NCBI GenBank assembly: GCA_015499995.1
Contig: JADNRV010000073.1
Location: forward strand, 62,001 to 126,000
Source: Flammula alnicola
Taxonomy: Eukaryota; Basidiomycota; Agaricomycetes; Agaricales; Strophariaceae
DNA length: 64,000 bases
Direction of reading: 5' to 3'
Shown: one piece after another, positions 27,296-40,186 of the stretch
Layout: each line of letters starts with the position of its first letter
Numbering within the stretch: the first letter of the stretch is position 1
Program-made: the position numbers and the translations under genes
The notes under the pieces: model-generated
What the model saw: the letters and a program-made list of their open reading frames with translations, nothing else
Database searches by the model: none
Told to the model about the DNA's origin: nothing

Positions 27296-30055
27296 CTACA
27301 AATACAAAGTAAGCACCTTCATCCCAGATAAATTCAAAAACGTTTTAGAGACCCTGAAAGGTGGAGGAGTTGAGTCGCGACACTGAAGTTTGAACGTGAT
27401 AAGAGTCTTCAAATTCATGTTAGGATCAAAATATATTTCGCTTGGGTCCAAGGTGTCCATCCATTGGTAAAACGCAAAGCCTGATCACTGAGGAAGTTGG
27501 AGTTCGAAAGGAATAGCCAGGCAAATTTCAGGAATTACGACGTCATCTTGTTCCTCGACGAAGTTCCAGACACCGAGAAGGGAATTTGCATCTGGACCTC
27601 CCAGCAAACATCGAGGATAACTATCACCAGCGTCATTTGAGAGTATGGTTTCCACGTCGAAATTTCTGTGGCGCCCAGCCCCGGGAAAACGAGGAGTATC
27701 CAAGCGATCGGACCACACGGAAACGAGCAAAAATCTGACTCGTAGTCTGTGCTGAGTTAAGGCCATCGATTCTACGGGAAGGACTTTGGACTTCCAATCC
27801 TTCATGCTTGGCCAATTCTCCGCATAGACATGCTGCCGATGGCATCGCGGACTCGATGGAATCGGGCGAGATGCATGGATGTTGGGAGAGATGGGACGCC
27901 CTGCCAGTGACCAATTTAAGATATCCGAAACCTCTTCGAAAGTGGTTACGATGGCCTCTATAAGTCGAAAGAAAGCGCGGTCGGCACCCTCTCCATATGC
28001 GATTGAGAAACTGACGCAAAAAATTCCCATGAGAGCATAAGCAGTATCTTCGCCCCTCGTCGTCGTCCTATTCGCTGCACAGACCATCCTACGTGCGAGA
28101 CCACCAGTGGAACCATTGCCGACCCCTGGCGTGAAGTTTGAGAGTTCTTGAGGTGTGATGCCCGTCGCTGCTTCAATTACTTGGAGGTAGTGATTGTCAG
28201 GGGTAACCCTGGGGTATTTCAGCTGTACCCTTACCCTTACCCACACAAACCCTTACCCTCCACCAAGGGTAAGGGTTTTGAGGGGTTTGGGTAAGGGTTT
28301 CTGAAAACCCAGGGGTATTTAATATTTTGGAGGGCATACCTATTAAAATTGATTAAAAACTGTTTTAAAATTTGTTTACTACTCAATTAAATTAAATTAA
28401 TTAGTTGATTGTGTTATTTACAGTGTTCTCTTGTACAGTAAGCCAAGTTTGGAGACAAAATCTTGTAAAAAGATATAAAATAAATATTTTTTCAACATCT
28501 TTGGTGTGTAAAAAAATCAAATTTTTTCTCTGGGCAATACCCCTGACCCCTGCTGGGGGTAGGGGTATTCCAAGGGTACAGAAATCTCTACCCTTACCCT
28601 TACCCCAGCATACCCTACCCAAAACCCCTGCGGGTTTTCAAACCCCTGACAATCACTACTTGGAGGAGTTCGGTGGACTCCTTGTCATTCTCACCAGAAT
28701 TCAGTCGTGTCCAATTCTGGTTATAGAACTTGGTTCTTCTTGCCAAAGCCAAGAGCTCCTGGAGAGTCCATCCACGGGTGAACCAGCGATCACATGCCAT
28801 GTCGTCGAGGGAAGCAGTATCGGCAAGATAGGTTATGCAGATGGAAGAACGTTCATACCAGCGATACATGGAGCGGATGGATTCGTCGAGCTCGGAACTA
28901 CTATCCTTGTTGATGCAGATCGTGTCCATCCAAGCGAGCGAGATGCCAGATTCTCTAGCGACTTCGCAGAACCCTATCAATTTCTTATACCCTGCACCAC
29001 CCTGCCTTTTGATCGACGGCCATGTAGAGACGTCACCTCAGGCTCATCCTGGTGTATGTGAAAGAATAGCATAACCGGCATATTTGCCCAAGATTTCCTC
29101 GATGACTTTCTGCTCCGCCTTTTCGTTGTTTTCTGCTTCTCTTTAGGAGATCTTCAAACCAACCATTTCTTCGAACGCCTTCTGGTCGATGCGTGACATC
29201 TTAAGAGCGATATGTTGAAAGACGCCGTTTCTGTCAAGGAGCTTTATCTCAGATCCCGCAGCCAGCAACCGAATGGGTATCTGATTAAATACGCGTTCTT
29301 GCAGGCCATCCATCAGCTTTTGGGGTAGCCGAGGTACAGCTGATTGGTCGGTAGCGCTTGCGCGTTCTAAAATCATAAATATGAGTTCAATTAGAATTGC
29401 GGATACACGTAAAAATATTATTTCACCTTCATCTGGAGAGTCGCCATTCAACGAGGCATTGTCCGGCGGACGGCTCTCCAATGACCCTTGGCGATTAAGG
29501 AGTTCGGAACTTCCTAACGAATCTATGTACATGGACATTATAATCAGTTACAACCAAAAAATATGTAGACAATCTATACGTACCTAATTTTTCGTGAGAT
29601 TCTTGCTTTTTAGTACTGTACTGGGTGGCACATGTATATTTGATCGAATAAATGCCTCCAGAGCGTTGAGTGGATCTTGAGCTTCAGGTCTCGATGACGG
29701 GCGAGTAGGGCGTTCTATGAAGCTTGAATAGGAATGGATGAGTTCATTGCCGGATGCGGGTAGGTGAAGAAATTTCACACCTTGATCAAAGCGAAAACCA
29801 CCTGATGGCGTACAACCGTCAACCAGCAACCCTTTACTCTGAGGAAATGAAGAACTTTCTGCCACCTCTGAGAGTGCCAAAAGTTACCCGTTAATTCTGA
29901 GATCTAAACGAAAAATATAGATATGGGTACTCACCAAGCTTTTTGTCCACTCCTTGGGCATGTTTGTGCATGGCCACATGAATAAAGTCCTCCAGTGCAT
30001 CAAGTAGCACTTGAGCCTCGCGTTTTGATGACGAGTGATTACCAGGAGACGTCAT
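27296..30055 (-). pseudogene. HET-D: HET-domain gene broken by a transposon, a stop and deletions
   Basis: The first exon starts at 30055 and reads MTSPGNHSSSKREAQVLLDA, so the EAQ motif lies at the very N terminus. A second motif exon reads PSSRPEAQDPLNALEAFIRS (about 29640-29730). The HET core contains AWMDTICINKDSSSELDES and RGWTLQELLAL, and the later block is RRMVCAANRTTTRGEDTAYA. Defects: a 472-bp hAT-like element splits ...KESTELLQV from IEAATGITPQEL (28187-28658); an in-frame TGA follows FELQLPQ at about 27485; and small deletions hit the ILSHTWLQ region near 29040-29060. The C terminus still reads GMKVLTLYL to a TAG at 27296. An FCV in the DUF8212-like block replaces the usual FGV. 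Confidence 0.85.
28187..28658. mobile_element. hAT-like miniature element inside HET-D (472 bp)
   Basis: Inverted ends TAGTGATTGTCAGGGGT and complement; 8-bp direct repeat CTTGGAGG at 28179-28186 and 28659-28666. The subterminal regions contain runs of CCCTTACCC and its complement, which can pair, while the middle is AT-rich. No transposase frame is present. Removing it together with one copy of the duplication restores the HET reading frame at this point. Confidence 0.9.
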
Positions 30056-31202
30056 TGCATGCAAGGGTGAAGTGTACGAGGATCACGAGAGCTGCGAGAT
30101 GCAATAAGGAAGCAAGTGAGTTATCGATCATCTGATGAGTGTACAGTGCCAATGTTTGTCCCAGTTTTCTCATGGTCAGATGTGGCAGGCAAGACGACGT
30201 TGAGGCCTTAGCAATGTAATGTGCAGAATCACGTCGCGTCAAATGATGTGATGTGCATTATTATCGACGAACAAAGCGGTGCAATAGTGGATATTGATCG
30301 CCCAAAGAAACGAGGGCCCTGCACGCTTGTTAATCATATACCAGATATACGGGACAGATAAACACCTGACGACTTTGTGGGTGTGCTGTTATCCCTTTCT
30401 GTTCATCATAATTCCTTCGCCTCTACTTCGCATAACCGGCCACCAGAGGAAGGACGTTTGTGGGCACAACCAACAATAAGAAGTGCAAGACAGCCAGCAA
30501 CATATGAGCGCCGTCAACGAAAACAACAGAAATTGAAAAGCAAAGGAACTTACCACGCCTGCTCGGAAAACCTATGCCCATTATCAAACCAAATCACTTT
30601 TCACCGCAACTCTGCCTGGATTTCTCCTGTTTAGATCAGTCGGATATAACTTGGGGGGATGACACAGTAATACAACACTCACATTGCGGAGGCAAATCAT
30701 AATAACCAGATACCAAGGTCGCCTGCTGGCTGCTCACAATGCTCGTCAACATAACAAAAATGACGAGAAGCTTGTTCAATGTGCTTACCCAGTGGGCTAT
30801 TTTCTCAGTAACACAACATGAAATCCTGCTGTGGCGTTTTCGCAGGGCTCTTGCGCTTATCGCGACCGCGACAGGGATGTAAGGGGGAACCAAGGAGGAA
30901 TCAAGCAGAAGTTCTGAACTTTGAAGAGCGTGGCTTCAAGAGACGCGTTGAAGAAACGCGATCACGTGCCATATTTCTCATGTCAGTCATGCGGCCTGGA
31001 AGATCCATCGAGATTCGAGAAATGGCCATCCTTCTCACGCATCTGCGCTGAATTCGAATCTATTCGAATTGCGGAGGCAAACATTCTGTCTATGCATACC
31101 CGAAAGTCGTGTTGATACTGCCGCAGGAATCTGTGTCTCCATTCGCACTATTTTGGCATACGACTCCCCGCCAGATCATTCGCAGTGCCAGTGTCAGTTA
31201 GT
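30056..31202. other. Upstream region of HET-D with a duplicated exon remnant
   Basis: A minus-strand stretch at about 30715-30915 (PPYIPVAVAISARALRKRHS, then a splice donor) is the second copy of the remnant at 17820-18065. The rest holds no gene I can support. Confidence 0.4.
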
Positions 31203-31661
31203 TCTGTTTTTACCGCGCCCCCTAAACCGAGTCAGAAAGTTGTTATGTAATCTTCGGAGCTTCAATTCTCGTCGCGTCGACTGGACGCGACGACGCTGGT
31301 ATTTCGCGACTTCTTAGAGGCAAAGTGTATACTGTTGGCTCAAAATATGCTAAGTAAAAATCTCGTCCTGAGAAGGGGAGTTGTTGTGGTAGCTTACATT
31401 CCGGTGGGTCAGGCTGCGAATTTAGCTTACATAATCTTTGACCATGCTCTGCGCGGCGGACCCATTTCCTTAGCTCATCCGCACGAAGTCCCAAGCTCTC
31501 AAAATCGAAAACTATTATTGAAACTTTTTAAATATCTCCCTCTCCAAACCTTGTCCGAAAACAGTGTCGTCGTCAAGAAAATGCGCCCCACTATATTTTT
31601 GAAGTCCGAAGATTACATAACAACTTTCTGACACGGTTTGGAGGGCGCGGTAAAAAACAGA
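31203..31661. mobile_element. Possible miniature inverted-repeat element
   Basis: Arms of about 56 bases (31203-31258 and 31604-31661) are inverted copies with a few mismatches and share TCTGTTTTTACCGCGCCC-like ends. I could not find a convincing target duplication. The inner part has no coding capacity. Confidence 0.6.
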
Positions 31662-32058
31662 CTTCATATAAGTATCGTGATCCGAAGGGCACATCACATA
31701 TATCGTAGTCTGGCTAGGAGAGACTAAGTGTTAGTGTAGATCAACCAACCCTACCCTCAATGTCCGTCACACGTCCCCGACTCCGACTTGTGTCGTAGAT
31801 CATCTTGTCCTTCTATACATCTCTATGGACAGTGGGATGCCATCGGGTTTGAATTTTAAAGTGCCAACTTCCGATCACCGGGCCATGTTCCAGTCGTTCC
31901 GCGCACCTCCCTTTCAATTTGCGCTCCAATAATCCATATTCTAACGTCCAATTTCGTCGGCGTGATCTTGGTGTGATCATTTTGTTTATGTTATTTAGAG
32001 AACTGCCATGAGTGGAGATCCTATTATTTTACAGAGCAAACGATGGTGGCTATTTACA

Positions 32059-34570
32059 CTAAAGATGTAAAGTCAACACGTTCATACCGTGCCATCCCAA
32101 ATCTTTTTTGTCGACTCTGAAAGTTGGGCAATTTCGTAATTTAAGCCTAAGAATGGCGACATTCTCCGTCTCGCATGCGGATGATATATCGGCCGCTTCT
32201 AAACCATTCATGTTATAGATTTTTGCTGAATCCCGAATTTTAAGAAGAACGGCAAGGTTAGTTGGAGACATTTCGACGTGATTCCCCCCTTCAATGAAGT
32301 CCCAGACCCCAAGAACAGAGGATAGGGATGTACGATGACGGCCGGAGGGGTCGAGCGGTGGTTGCGGAAAATAATAATTGTTGCTGCTTCTATCCTCTTG
32401 GACTTCGGCTTCTCCATAGAATGTAGGACTGTAATTGTAATGGGGAAGATGTTCAGATTTGATACATGAAAAGAGCAGCATTCGGACTTGTACTCCAAGG
32501 TGCGTCAGAGTGATTGGTATGGAGGGAAGGGCCACCTCATCCCAACCTGGATATGTTTGGATATGATTCTCTTTTTTAAGATAGCACCATGGAGTCGACG
32601 GGATGAGGCGAGAGGAATGGATTTTACGAGAGATAGGACGGCCAGCCCAATTGAGAACGTCCGACACATCTTGGAAAGATATCAAAATGGCTTCTATAAG
32701 CCAGAAGAATGCCCGCTCTGCACCTTCACCATATGCGATGGGGAAGCTGACACCAAAGATTCCCATGAGGGAGTACGCAATATCTTCTCCCCTCATTGTC
32801 GTTCGGTTTGTTGCCCACACCATCCTTCGCGAGATAGAATTATGGCATGTAAAGGGGTTATTGACATAAGCCTCGAAATCCTGGAAATCTTGACGCGGTA
32901 TTCCAGTCACATCTTCAATTATTTGGCAGTGTCCCAGAATTGGCTGATTTGTCGTCGTCACTGGAACCTAGGTGTTTCCAATTCTTGTCATAAAATTGCG
33001 TCCGCCTCGGAGCTAAGAGTTCCTGGAGAGTCCACCCACGCGTAAACCAGCGATCGTGGGCCATGTCGGCCAAGGAAGAGGTGTTGTAAAGATAGGTGAT
33101 GCAAATAGAGGCGTGGCGATACCAGTTATACATCGAACGGATAGATTCGTCGAGCTCGGAACTGCTATCCTTGTCAATACAAATTGTGTTCATCCAAGCG
33201 AGAGAGACACCAGACTCTTTCGCCACGACTTCGCAAAATCCCGCCAGTTTTTTATAACCCGCCCCACTGGCACTATAGTTCCGTATCGATGACCAATCCG
33301 AGAATGTTACCTCCGGCTCATTCTGGAGCCATGTATGCGATAGAATAGCGTAGCATGCATATTTCCTCAACAAGTCTTCGATCACTTGCAGCTCTGCCTT
33401 TTCCCCTATGTCGAATCCCGGTTCGGAGCCTTGTCTCATGACCATTTCATCGAACGCCCTCTCGTTAATGTCCGACATCTTGCGCATGATATGTTGAAGT
33501 ACCTCGCTTCTGTCAAGAAGCTTCATCTCGGACTAAGGCTCCAACCGTACACTATACACTACTGTATATATATGGTTTTTACTGTATATGTATATGTATA
33601 TGTATAGAACTTTCAAGGAAAGTGGGGTAGATAGTAAATATACAGTATATAGTTGCCATATACAGTTTCAAAAATCACACCAGAAAGATGGCTTTCTTGG
33701 CCAAATTTTCAACAATTTTAGGAGGCATACCCAACTGAAATAAGTTGCCCGAATATTTTAGCTGTATAGAGGAGGATTTTTACATAGATGAGAAGTTCAT
33801 TCCGGAGCATCAAGGGTCAGAGAATGTTGTCCCTTGCTAAGCAGAGGTGACATTTTATTTCCGACAGGAATTCCTGGTGTTTTCAGGAAATAAACTGAGC
33901 CGGGGAAGTTTTAATCTAATTACCATATGAATGGCATGAAAAGCTGATCCCCCACAGCCAAAAAATATATACATCTGGCAGAACCCTATATAAAAACTGT
34001 ATAACCATATATATACAGTATATATAGAGTATACAACTGTATCCATATATATACGCCCAGGGCTGTATACGTATAGTGTACGGTTGGAGCCTTATCTCGG
34101 ACCCCAGGGTCAGCAACCGGATTGGCATCTGATTGAAGACACGTTCGCGTAGGCCGTCCACCAGCTTTTGGGGCATCCGCTGGACAGGCGCATTGTTTCC
34201 AACCTTTTCTTGTTCTATAGAAATCAAAGAAGGGTGCGACTTCATTCGTGATCGCAGGTTAATCCATTTTCTCACCTTTATTTGGGGAATCACTATCCAG
34301 CGGGGAATTTCCTGCTGAACGCGAAGCCGAAAGCTCTTTGTTATTAAGAGGTTTAGACTTTCCTAACAAATTTTGATTCATTTTATACTCAGTACGGCCA
34401 CGCATGTAGGAAATATGTACATACCTGGTCTGCTATCGAGCTCTGGGGTACCTTCACGTGCGAGTTGGACTTGTACATTTGACTGAATAAACAACTCCAG
34501 AGCGTTGAGCAGTGCTTGGGATTCAGGTCTTGATGAAGAGTGAAATGGTGGCCCGGCTAGACGAACGCAA
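32059..34570 (-). pseudogene. HET-E: HET-domain gene split by a transposon and frameshifted
   Basis: An N-terminal motif exon reads FHSSSRPESQALLNALELFI (about 34450-34565). It is followed by an exon ending SPLDSDSPNKG and by MPQKLVDGLRERVFNQMPIR (about 34110-34190). A 561-bp hAT-like element then interrupts the gene between LLTLGSE and MKLLDRSEVLQH. The HET domain follows (YACYAILSHTWLQNEPEV, AWMNTICIDKDSSSELDES, RGWTLQELLAP). The frame shifts near 32940 (SANSGTLPN versus GHCQIIEDVTG). The last 300 residues are open and end NVLTLHL at 32059. It is the most diverged member on the left side, and its first exon was not found. Downstream of the HET core it keeps RRMVWATNRTTMRGEDIAYS and GEGAERAFFWLIEAIL. 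Confidence 0.8.
33534..34094. mobile_element. hAT-like miniature element inside HET-E (561 bp)
   Basis: Ends TAAGGCTCCAACCGTACACT and complement; 8-bp direct repeat TCTCGGAC at 33526-33533 and 34095-34102. The termini run into TATA-rich inverted stretches (ATATATAC repeats). No transposase frame is present. Confidence 0.9.
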
Positions 34571-37500
34571 ATGCACCATTGATAAGAGTTAGTTCAACTT
34601 ATAAGGGCCAACCGTAGGTAGGGGTGCACAAGCCCAAGTTGCAGAAAACTCGAACGAAAGTCATGGTCAAACTACTACCTAGTATTTGGCTGAGATTGAC
34701 TCAAAGGCAACAGCCTTGGAGCCAAATAAACAAGTTGCAGAAAACTCGAAAGGTTATAGGTTCGGATCAAGCCCTTTGTCAGCTTCCGGTGTTTATTTGT
34801 ATATAGTTGCTTTCAGCAAAACCTGACAAGGGGCTTGCATCAATGTCCGTCGATTGAGGGGGTTTGGTCACCCCCGACGCTTGAAGTCAGTTCGACACGC
34901 ACCTACCCAGTTTTGCACGCGTTTTTGAGTAGAACATACGATGAAAATTTTGTACTACTTACAAATTTTTAAAACAACTTTATTATTGAGCTGTGAGCTG
35001 TCTAAGTAGGTGACTTGACCCTATTTCCTTTCCTGCCTTCTAGAGAAAGTAAATCTTAAGCTGCAACTGGATAGTTTGGCTCCATGACTTATATACTATA
35101 GATAATAACGTTTTCAGACTTTGGTGTCTGTAGTGCACGTATTGAGGCTATAATATTCGTTACAAGAGCAGTATCCCTTCGTTATAAAGTCACGTGATTG
35201 GCCCCAGCACAACCCCAGCAAGTGCATTTCATCACAAAGGAAAAAATGGCATCCCACAATAGGTTGAGCTCGAGATTCTGAGACCACATTACAGTGCAGA
35301 GGGAGTACTTAAATTTGTTATTTGAGTGCCTTATTCGCCTTGCTATGACCTTGCAGCATGGCGCACTGTGCGTACGCCTGAACGCGCATTTGTGACATGC
35401 GTGACACAGGCAATCACAGTGAGCCAGTTGGTGAATGGAAATCGATTTCAGAGGGAAGAAAGTTTCTTACGTTCAAAATAAGTATCTAGACTTAGCAATA
35501 CATGTAACTAGGGAGCTGTGCCCAACCCCCAGAAAATTCGGTGTAAAACCTATGATGATAGGCCAAGATTCATAAATTTGTGTGTTTTGTCCACTCATCA
35601 TGCTCTACTGTATGTCAATTCTATGTATCTTATGTTTTGAAGGAATACATATATTATAATATATTTTAAGTACAGGATACACTTTGAATTATGTTTATGC
35701 GTTGGTTTTTGAGTGAGAGCGAGCGTATTAAGCAAACACATCTTTTTGATGGACTTTGACGTAAGCCCCTTCTGCGAAGGAGCCGCTGCTTGCGCTCGCG
35801 ACTGGAGCAACCGGCTTGCTCCGAACCTAGAAAGGTTATGGCAGTTATCCACTTTCTGCCGCAAACTCTAATTCGTTTGGGGAGCACAGCCACAGGAACC
35901 GTACGCGCCTTTGTTGATTGTTTGGCTCCTTTGACCGCCGTCATCCTTTTTCGGATAAGGAGATCCAGAGGCGAAGATGAGAGTCGTCGCACATTTCCAA
36001 ACATTTAGTATATCTAGCGGGCTTCTCTTGTTGAAAGACTAGCTAATAGGAGATGTTGCCACTGATAAGAAGAATAATTAAGTTTATTCAGTGTCTATCT
36101 AACGCACAATGTACACGACATCAGACCTACATACTTACGGAAACGCACTGGGGCGTCTCACGCCATCTTGTGTGGCTGCAGGTGGTGCGTGACTGAAATT
36201 AGTGGCAGGGGTGGGTGCGAGGCTTACTTAGTTGGTGAATGGATACAGAGGGTACCGTGTCATTGGACAGCTTTTGGAGCTGGGCTTTCTTCAATTTGCC
36301 GGTGCTGGATGGACTGTGAACTGCAATGGATTCGGTCTCGGATCGACGAGTGGGGAGTCGGCTTGGTTCTGTCATCAGAGAGGCAGTGGCGGGGGTGTTT
36401 CATTCGCTTTTGATTCACATGACAATGGGTCGGCAACCTCGCGAGGTGACACCGTTGAGAGAGGTGTCATCTTCGTGCTTGGCAGAGCAAGGCGGCATCA
36501 TCTAATTCCTATTATTCCATGAGATAAGTAACAGGCGGTCAATCACCTTGCCTCTACTTACCGACAACATTCAGAGGTCCTCCTGGCCTTATCTCCAACA
36601 CGATCCTATGCCAACCGATATTGGTTTTCGCATGGGTTGGGGTGTCACCGTCCTGAGTCTTTTGCAGAGCTGGGCCTTCGTTATGGTGTCAGTTACTAAT
36701 TAAAGTGGTTATCCACGAGGTTGGTGCAATGGAGGGGTGCCTCTTACCTTGCTTCATCCCACCTCTACACCTTACGTGCTGTGCGGCTGCCTTTGGCATT
36801 GCGGTTCTCGCTTGACGTTTTGGGGCGGCGTTCAACAACACCCTTCACACCATTGTCATGGCGACTCACAGGTTTACTGCTCGCGGTTGTGATCCAGTAG
36901 CGGCGGCAATGGCGGTCGAGCAAACCGACGAGACTCTGGACGACGGTGTATGTTGAGACTCCTCAACCAAAACTGTGGAATAAACGAACAATCCGACACG
37001 GTCACATGTGCGTCGGGGCGATATATTTTTAGAGTTCCTTGGCCAAATAATCAACAAAGGCGCGGCGGGCTGTGTGGCTGTGCTTCCCAAAAAGATTTAA
37101 GTTTTCGGCGGAATCTCAAAAGTGGGTTATGGCGAAGCTAGTGTTTGGCCGAGATTGACTCAAATGCAACAGCCTTAGAACCAAATAAACAAGTTGCAGA
37201 AAACTCAACGAAAGGTTTAAGTCTGTTTATTCGCTTGAATTTACCGTGGATTTAACACGGCTGTCAGCCGCGCTAAATTTGAGATTCGCGATCTGACAGC
37301 GTGACAAAGGGTCGCACCAAGGCCTGTACCTCTTTAGGTGCGGCATCATCACTAAGTAAGTAAGTCTGGGTGCCCCGGGGTTGTTATCACACGCAATAGG
37401 ATGCAGTGAAGTCCATAGAATATGTAGAAATGAGGCTGCAGGCCAAGAAATTTTAGAAAAATCTATTGTTTTGTATAGTTAGCTAACAAGTATACAAAAA

Positions 37501-39279
37501 AAAGTAAGGGAGCAAAAATGGATTAGGTAGGGAGGGAATGTAGCCGCGCAGCGAGAAAAAATATAGTGCAATGCCGTCCGCTGAACCAGCGGCAACAGGA
37601 AGGTGATTGCATAATGTCAGAGGAGGGGGCACGCCAGTTCACGACCAGGGTCTGAACAGGGTCCGAATTTATCAATCCAGTATGTACAACGCAAAATCCG
37701 GACGCCGCAGGCAGCGAGCTGGCTTTTCCGAGTCCCCGTTCCGTGTTCCGCCAGCCCAATTTAAGAGTTGAACCAGCCCAATTTAAAGAATTTAAGGAAT
37801 TTAAGGAATTTAAGCTTAACTCCTACTTAATCTTAAATTTGGGCTCGGAATCCTCGTAGCGCTCACAATTTGCCCTCGGAGGCTTCATATTTGAAAATTT
37901 AAGGTTGAATTATGTCTAACCTATGACTACTATTTTGCGTGAGGGAGGGGATGGCAGGTGCTCAGGTGCTCTCCTCGAGGGCAGACGGCGAGAGCAAGCT
38001 CCGAGCAGGAGCAGCACGCGCGCAAGTGCGCAGCGCGTGTGCCTGCCAAAACAATAAAACCCCCGTGGGTCACGCAACCACCGAACACGCGCGAACACGT
38101 GTTCCTCGAACGGGGTTTTCCGAGCCGTGAACGAGAGTTCCCAGGCCTCGAACGGGGGAAAACCCACCGGGCAAAGGCCAAATGTGTGGCGGGTCGGTCA
38201 CATCACGTGCACGGCCATCACCGATCAACGCGATCAACGGCATGACCTCACGGCATACCATAACAGGCAAGGGCCCTGACCCAGGCCCTTAAATTTACGG
38301 CTCGTTAACCGTGTCTGTGGCAGATACTGACATGGATACTCGGCTGCCTCGGCACTGACATAATCTTCCCAGGCCCCGTGAAAATTGGTTGACATCCAGT
38401 TTTGCGCACCCATTGCATTTGTACTAGGCAGCGTCTTTGAATTAAAATCAAACTAATTCACACTTAGAGTACTGTAAATAACTTTACTTCAAGTTTGGGA
38501 GTTGTATAATTGTTTTTCGAACAGTTTGAGCTCTTGCAGTAAAGCTTGACTGAGATTGTGACTTTGGTTTCTTATTTTTGCAATTAAAATAAATCCTCCT
38601 AACACCAAAAGAATGATAAAGATGTTCTAACTATCATTATAAACTTGATGAGACTTCGAAAATTGCCAGACACTCAAGGGACAGTATTGAATTGTGCAAC
38701 GCAGACATGGGCAGAGTAAGTTCACGGAAAATGCTGAAACCCTCTGAGAGTGCGATTAGATTCAAGGAGATGCCATATCGAGGGCAAATCTAATCAGCTC
38801 TGGGTGTTTGCTGATGAGCACAACATCTAAGCGAGTATCTGTTCTTTTGACCAATCAAAATACGCAAAAAAGTGCTGAGAAACTGCGTGTGATGGACTCT
38901 AAGCGAGTATCCCAGCCGTTCCGGCACGTCTGAGGCGATCACAAGCATCCATTTTGGGAAAATTCAGTATCCTGGGTCGCTTTTTCGTGCTCAAAAAGTG
39001 CATTTCTGTGGAGGATAGCACAGTAATAGCACGGTGGATGCCCTGAAAATGTGGGCACATTCCCCCTCTCTTTTTCTCTTTTTTCCTTTCCTTTTTGGGA
39101 ATTTCGATTTATTTTTCTTTATTTTTTTATTTTCATCCCACAGACACCGCTATCCGGCCAAATTTACACGGATAAGTTACGGTGAAGCTAGTATTTGGTT
39201 AGGCTTGACCCAAGGGTTGCTGACTCAGATGATGCAGAAAACTTCTTTCCTTGTATACTTTTCACGGGGGGAACCTTCC
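34571..39279. other. Repeat-remnant region without a recognised gene
   Basis: About 4.7 kb with only short open frames. A related 80-base block (TTTGGCTGAGATTGACTCAA ... AACAAGTTGCAGAAAACTC) occurs at about 34676-34752 and 37144-37207. A second shared block (ATCAACAAAGGCGCG ... TGTGGCTGTGCT) is at about 37050-37095 and, inverted, at about 35885-35915. These look like decayed dispersed repeats. An AATTTAAGG run lies near 37790-37815, and a GC-rich stretch at 37930-38250 has no clear coding sense. Confidence 0.45.
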
Positions 39280-40130
39280 TGTTTCACAGCAAGGCCACAT
39301 ATATTTGGTTCTGTCCGATCCAGACCAACCCAACCATACGTCTGAACCCTATCACGATCAAAACCATATACTATGCAGTACGTGTACCAGGATAAGTAGC
39401 TCGCCGTTTGAATTCAAATATTGTTGGACAGCGAGTGTCGGGCAAGACTGACTCTTTTTATTCTGTCAAGACTCAAGACGATGGCAGAACATACCGCAAA
39501 ATCAATGGCTGTACTGGTGACACTGCCTGTTTACGCTGAACAGGATGTGCGCACAAATCGGCCACGAACGAAAGAAATAATCGATCCCAGTAAGTTCACA
39601 ATCTATGCCCCAGAGTTTTGCATTTTGTCTCTTGATGGTTGGCTCTAACATCGCTGCTAGGCTATCCTCTCCTTGAAGTGAACCGCGGCGCTATAGCATC
39701 CATCAAACGCTGCACTTTCAAATATGGGTCCACTGAGGAGCATCAAGTGAATATTCAATTTCATTTACTGTATCTCACATACTCACTTATCCGTTTCGAT
39801 GTATTAAGCTTAACATATGTTATCCTCCTGTTACGCAATCACACACCACAAGTGAAAGAGAAGAACGACGCCCTATCCTCGTCTTCTTCTACGGTGGGGG
39901 CCTCTTGCATGGTGCGCGATCTTCTCCGCTATCCAACATGGTGCACAACAACCTTAGGGCATTCTTTGCATCCAGAGGTATCCTTACCATTATACCGGAC
40001 TACCGTTTAGTTCCCTCTATCACCTACCCCGAAGGATCAGAGGACGTTTGCCACGCACGAAGCTGCGCAAGATCAGACAACCATGCAACCTGCCACGCAA
40101 ATCACTCGTTGCCCGAACGAGAGCAGCCGT

Positions 40131-40140
40131 GCTATAAATC
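40131..40140 (+). promoter_or_regulatory. Probable TATA box of the DUF5648 gene
   Basis: CTATAAAT lies about 50 bases before the ATG at 40187. The surrounding sequence is unlike the hydrolase gene, so the promoter appears to have arrived together with the gene. Confidence 0.45.
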
Positions 40141-40186
40141 ATGCACTCTCTAGTACAACTCTTCTTTCCTTCAGCCAACTCACGAC

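Noticed and set aside
28187..28658. Telomere-like CCCTTACCC runs
   Set aside because: They do not match a TTAGGG array, are inside a small element with a target duplication, and pair with each other.
35598..36004. Arg/Lys-rich minus-strand frames
   Set aside because: Part of the sequence is shared, inverted, with the repeat remnant near 37.05 kb, so it is probably decayed repeat DNA rather than a gene.
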